IMG/VR virus record: IMGVR_UViG_3300042691_002428
Location: 1-20,979 of that record
Strand: one strand, 5' to 3'
Source of the DNA: a virus
DNA length: 20,979 nucleotides
A program made the position numbers and the translations under genes. The stretch's first letter is position 1. Every line of letters begins with the position of its first letter. Of this stretch, positions 18,969 through 20,979 are shown in pieces. The notes under the pieces are model-generated. The model searched no databases and had not been told where the DNA came from. It worked only from the letters and a program-made list of their open reading frames with translations.

Positions 18969-19462
18969 TGCCTACCGCAGAGGAAAAGCAGGCTAAAATA
19001 GCCGAAGACATGGCTGCCAGCGCGAGCAAGGGTGCTTTGGTGGAGAAGGTTGTCTTCGCCGGGGTGCCGATCTTGTTCTCCTGCGTTGTTTATCTCATGA
19101 ACAGCCTTTCAACGGCTAACTCGGAGATTATTCAGCTTAAGTCAAAGATTGCTGTAGTGGTAAATGCCGAGAATAAGGCTATTCCGCCGCAGGGCACGAC
19201 CATAGACATGGCTGTAATTCGGGAACAGTTGAATGACAAAATTGACAAGGTTGAGCGCGACGCTGCTCTAGCCCGCGCCAGCATGACCTTGGACCGCGAG
19301 CGTTCAATGTCCGCGATTGAGAAGAGCCGACTGGAAATGACCGCAGACGCTGCACAGGCTCGCGCGGCAATCCGCTCGGAGGCCTCTTTGGCGAGGGCCG
19401 AAATGGAAAAGAAAATTGCTCTGCTTGAGCGTGAAATTCAAACTCTTAAACAAGGGAAGTAA
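18968..19462 (+). CDS. membrane-anchored coiled-coil protein in the lysis cassette
   Basis: A 164-residue protein. A soluble N-terminal helix (1-25) is followed by one membrane segment (about 27-46: VVFAGVPILFSCVVYLMNSL). The rest is a long Ala/Glu/Arg-rich coiled coil (about 85-164: LARASMTLDRERSMSA ... IALLEREIQTLKQG). It is co-translated with the holin candidate (overlapping TAATG) and followed closely by the endolysin. It could be a second holin/antiholin-type partner or a structural membrane anchor. A spanin role is less likely, since a better i-spanin/o-spanin pair lies downstream. No family recognised. Confidence 0.55.
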   Translation: MPTAEEKQAKIAEDMAASASKGALVEKVVFAGVPILFSCVVYLMNSLSTANSEIIQLKSKIAVVVNAENKAIPPQGTTIDMAVIREQLNDKIDKVERDAALARASMTLDRERSMSAIEKSRLEMTADAAQARAAIRSEASLARAEMEKKIALLEREIQTLKQGK

Positions 19463-19465
19463 GCC

Positions 19466-20185
19466 ATGAGAATGTCCGCAGAGGGCCTTGCCCTTGTCAA
19501 AGAGTTTGAGGGTCTGCGTCTGAAGGCATACAAGTGCCCGGCTGGCGTTTGGACGATTGGTTACGGCCATACTTCTGCGGCGGGTGCGCCTGAAGTCCGT
19601 GAAGGCATGGAGATTACCAAGGCCGAAGCTGAAGAAATCCTCAAGCGTGACATGGTTCAATATGAGAAGGGCGTTGAAAAATTAGTTAAGATTAAAATTA
19701 CTCAAGGTCAATTTGATGCCTTAGTAGACTTTGCCTACAACGCTGGCGTTGGCGCTCTTGCCAAGTCCACGCTTTTAAAGCGTGTCAATGAAGAGCGGTT
19801 TGACGACGTTCCGGCTGAATTTATGAAATGGACCAAGGGTGGCGGCAAAGAGCTTCCGGGTCTAGTTCGCCGCCGCCGCGCAGAGGTTAAGCTCTGGCGC
19901 GGTTTGGAAACTGAAAAGCCGGTTTGCAATGATGAGGCTCGCGCCGAACCGGATATGCCTGCTCCTAAGAAGAGCATTGTTCAGTCAAAAGAAGCCAATG
20001 GTGCTGTGATTGCCGGCGGCGCTGGTGCGATTGCCGTTGTTCAGGAAGTCATGCCTATAGTGAAAGAGGGCGGGGACATCCTTTCTGCAATGAGTACGAC
20101 GGCTATTGTCTGCCTTGTCATTATTGTGGCGGCTGGAGCAATCTGGTATTTCAGAAAACAGAGGCTTGACGAGGAGGGGGCATGA
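19466..20185 (+). CDS. GH24 endolysin (lysozyme) with C-terminal membrane segment
   Basis: A 239-residue muramidase that cuts the glycan chain of peptidoglycan. The N-terminal catalytic domain (about 1-148) carries VKEFEGLRLKAYKCPAGVWTIGYGH. Relative to T4 lysozyme (E11, D20, T26) the positions are E15, C24 and T30, so Cys replaces the usual Asp with identical spacing. The family core continues with ITQGQFDALVDFAYNAG and a closing LPGLVRRRRAEVKLW. Residues ~175-195 are Gly/Ala/Val-rich and 208-228 form a clear membrane segment (TAIVCLVIIVAAGAIWYF), then RKQRLDEEGA. A C-terminal anchor on the lysozyme is less common than a free enzyme or an N-terminal SAR segment. The stop overlaps the i-spanin start (ATGA). 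Confidence 0.85.
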   Translation: MRMSAEGLALVKEFEGLRLKAYKCPAGVWTIGYGHTSAAGAPEVREGMEITKAEAEEILKRDMVQYEKGVEKLVKIKITQGQFDALVDFAYNAGVGALAKSTLLKRVNEERFDDVPAEFMKWTKGGGKELPGLVRRRRAEVKLWRGLETEKPVCNDEARAEPDMPAPKKSIVQSKEANGAVIAGGAGAIAVVQEVMPIVKEGGDILSAMSTTAIVCLVIIVAAGAIWYFRKQRLDEEGA

Positions 20186-20412
20186 TTGGATTTCTGTTCT
20201 CGCCTATCGGGCGGTTTGTATCCGCAGTTGGCGGGGTTCTTCTCGCCATTGCGGCTGTATATGGCAAAGGCCGACGAGACGCCCGGCAAAAGTTGGAGGC
20301 TGAAGCTAATGCTGACGCTCTTGCACGCACGCAGTCTGCTATTAGGGCCGGGGATAACGCTGCTGTTGATTCTGCCCGGCTGCGCAACTCCGACGGCCAC
20401 CGTCGCGACTAA
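20182..20412 (+). CDS. i-spanin (Rz-like)
   Basis: A 76-residue protein with an N-terminal membrane segment (about 9-27: GRFVSAVGGVLLAIAAVYG) and a periplasmic helix rich in Arg, Ala and Glu (GRRDARQKLEAEANADALART), ending SDGHRRD. That is the layout of an inner-membrane spanin subunit. With its outer-membrane partner it spans the periplasm and fuses the membranes at the last step of lysis. It has a strong GAGGAGGGGG site inside the end of the endolysin gene and overlaps it by ATGA. The o-spanin is encoded in another frame from within its 3' half, as in many Rz/Rz1 pairs. It is short for the family. Confidence 0.7.
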   Translation: MIGFLFSPIGRFVSAVGGVLLAIAAVYGKGRRDARQKLEAEANADALARTQSAIRAGDNAAVDSARLRNSDGHRRD

Positions 20413-20533
20413 TAAATCCGTCTGCGAAGTATGGAAGCCGGTATCTTGGTCTAAGAAGGATACCGATCAGACCATCACGGAAGTGAAGGTCAACAATGCC
20501 AGACGTGAGGGGTGGTGCCACGATTTCAAATAA
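20309..20533 (+). CDS. o-spanin lipoprotein (Rz1-like), overlapping the i-spanin
   Basis: A 74-residue product read in a different frame from the i-spanin. It begins with a signal sequence (LLLGPGITLLLILPGC) whose L-P-G-C lipobox puts the lipidated Cys at residue 25. The mature part has ATPTATVATNKSVCEVWKPVSW and a basic, hydrophilic end with Cys near the C terminus (NNARREGWC), a C-terminal style I recall from phage o-spanins. I take ATG 20309, about ten bases after GGAG; the same frame extends upstream to 20186, but that would put 41 residues before the signal. The last 40 codons continue past the i-spanin stop, so the pair overlaps rather than being fully nested. Confidence 0.7.
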   Translation: MLTLLHARSLLLGPGITLLLILPGCATPTATVATNKSVCEVWKPVSWSKKDTDQTITEVKVNNARREGWCHDFK

Positions 20534-20567
20534 ATGCTATCATTAGCCAAACGCGCGGGGCTTGATC

Positions 20568-20979
20568 GTGACCACAGGTCTTACCTACTCAACCTATAAG
20601 ACCCAAATCGCCACTTTGGCGGTTGTGGCCGAAACCGACCCCAATTTCCTGATCGTGTTGCCGCAGGCAATTACGTATGCGGAAAACCGCATCTACCGTG
20701 ATCTTGACCTACTCAGCACCGTAACTTCAAACACTTCCTATTCGGTGGCGGCTGGTAACAGGAATTTATCCGTTCCTGCGTCTGCCTTTGTCACTATTCA
20801 GGAAGTAAATGTCATTTTGCCAGCTGGCACGAGCAACCTTGAGACGGGTACGCGATCTCCGCTGCTTCCGGTGACAAAAGAATATCTTAATCTCGTCTAT
20901 CCCAGCGTCTCTAGTTCCTCGACGCCGCAGTATTTTGCGATGATAAATCAGAGTGACATGATTGTTGGGCCTTGGCCTG
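20568..20979 (+). CDS. adaptor-like phage structural protein (5' part)
   Basis: The frame starts at GTG 20568 (an in-frame TTG lies at 20562) behind GGGG and stays open to the window edge, giving 137 residues. Helical N-terminal features include TYSTYKTQIATLAVV and LIVLPQAITYAENRIYRDLD (about 29-48). Next come SNTSYSVAAGNRNLSVPAS and LPVTKEYLNLVYPS, and the end so far reads SDMIVGPWP. I recall this 'AEqRIYRelDL' helix and 'YFAMI.....IVGPWP' strand from head-tail adaptor proteins of podovirus-like phages (SU10 adaptor type). It lies after the lysis genes, 34 bases beyond the o-spanin stop, suggesting another structural block follows. Confidence 0.6.
   Translation, partial: MTTGLTYSTYKTQIATLAVVAETDPNFLIVLPQAITYAENRIYRDLDLLSTVTSNTSYSVAAGNRNLSVPASAFVTIQEVNVILPAGTSNLETGTRSPLLPVTKEYLNLVYPSVSSSSTPQYFAMINQSDMIVGPWP

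Noticed and set aside
18968-19462. i-spanin assignment for the membrane/coiled-coil protein
   Set aside because: Its topology would allow it, but a better spanin pair with an overlapping lipoprotein frame lies at 20182-20533.

Overview
This window looks like the virion-structure and lysis part of a tailed double-stranded DNA phage (Caudoviricetes). All supported genes lie on the + strand, packed tightly with start/stop overlaps. No integrase, repressor, tRNA, CRISPR or replication gene is visible. The host is probably a Gram-negative bacterium, because there is an i-spanin/o-spanin pair with a lipobox and a periplasmic solute-binding protein. An alphaproteobacterial host is my guess from the style of the lysis genes and the TctC/Bug-type gene; it is not proven by the sequence.

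Layout: (1) 1-2000: tail of an upstream gene, a GroES-like co-chaperonin, an acidic coiled-coil protein that could be a scaffold, and an unknown protein, ending at a terminator-like hairpin. (2) 2174-4529: capsid block with a probable decoration protein, an HK97-fold major capsid protein, a second surface or decoration protein and a Lys/Gly-rich small protein. Hairpin terminators follow the capsid gene and this block, and an unusual inverted repeat lies in the leader between them. (3) 4595-6766: small phage proteins, a connector/adaptor candidate and a zinc-ribbon structural protein. (4) 6759-12166: a 668-residue collagen-like fibre followed by three tandem paralogues, each with what I read as a tail-collar-like domain split by seven propeller-type repeats. 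(5) 12167-18718: a glycan/accessory island with a GT-A glycosyltransferase, a GT4 glycosyltransferase, a QueC-like PP-loop ATPase, a TctC/Bug-type solute-binding protein, a second collagen-like fibre with a pectate-lyase-like beta-helix, and a methyltransferase-glycosyltransferase-TPR fusion. (6) 18723-20533: a lysis cassette with a holin candidate, a membrane/coiled-coil protein, a GH24 endolysin with a C-terminal membrane segment, an i-spanin and an overlapping o-spanin. (7) 20568 to the end: the start of another adaptor-like gene.

How it may work together: the capsid and neck genes build the particle. The collagen-like fibre, the split-collar propellers and the beta-helix spike would be its host-contact apparatus. 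Two fibre genes carry Gly-Pro-Thr repeats, the repeat type known to be O-glycosylated on Thr in the Bacillus exosporium protein BclA. They flank three glycosyltransferase domains and a methyltransferase, so the phage may decorate its own collagen fibres. That is inference, but it is the most interesting system-level idea here, together with the split-collar propeller triplet.
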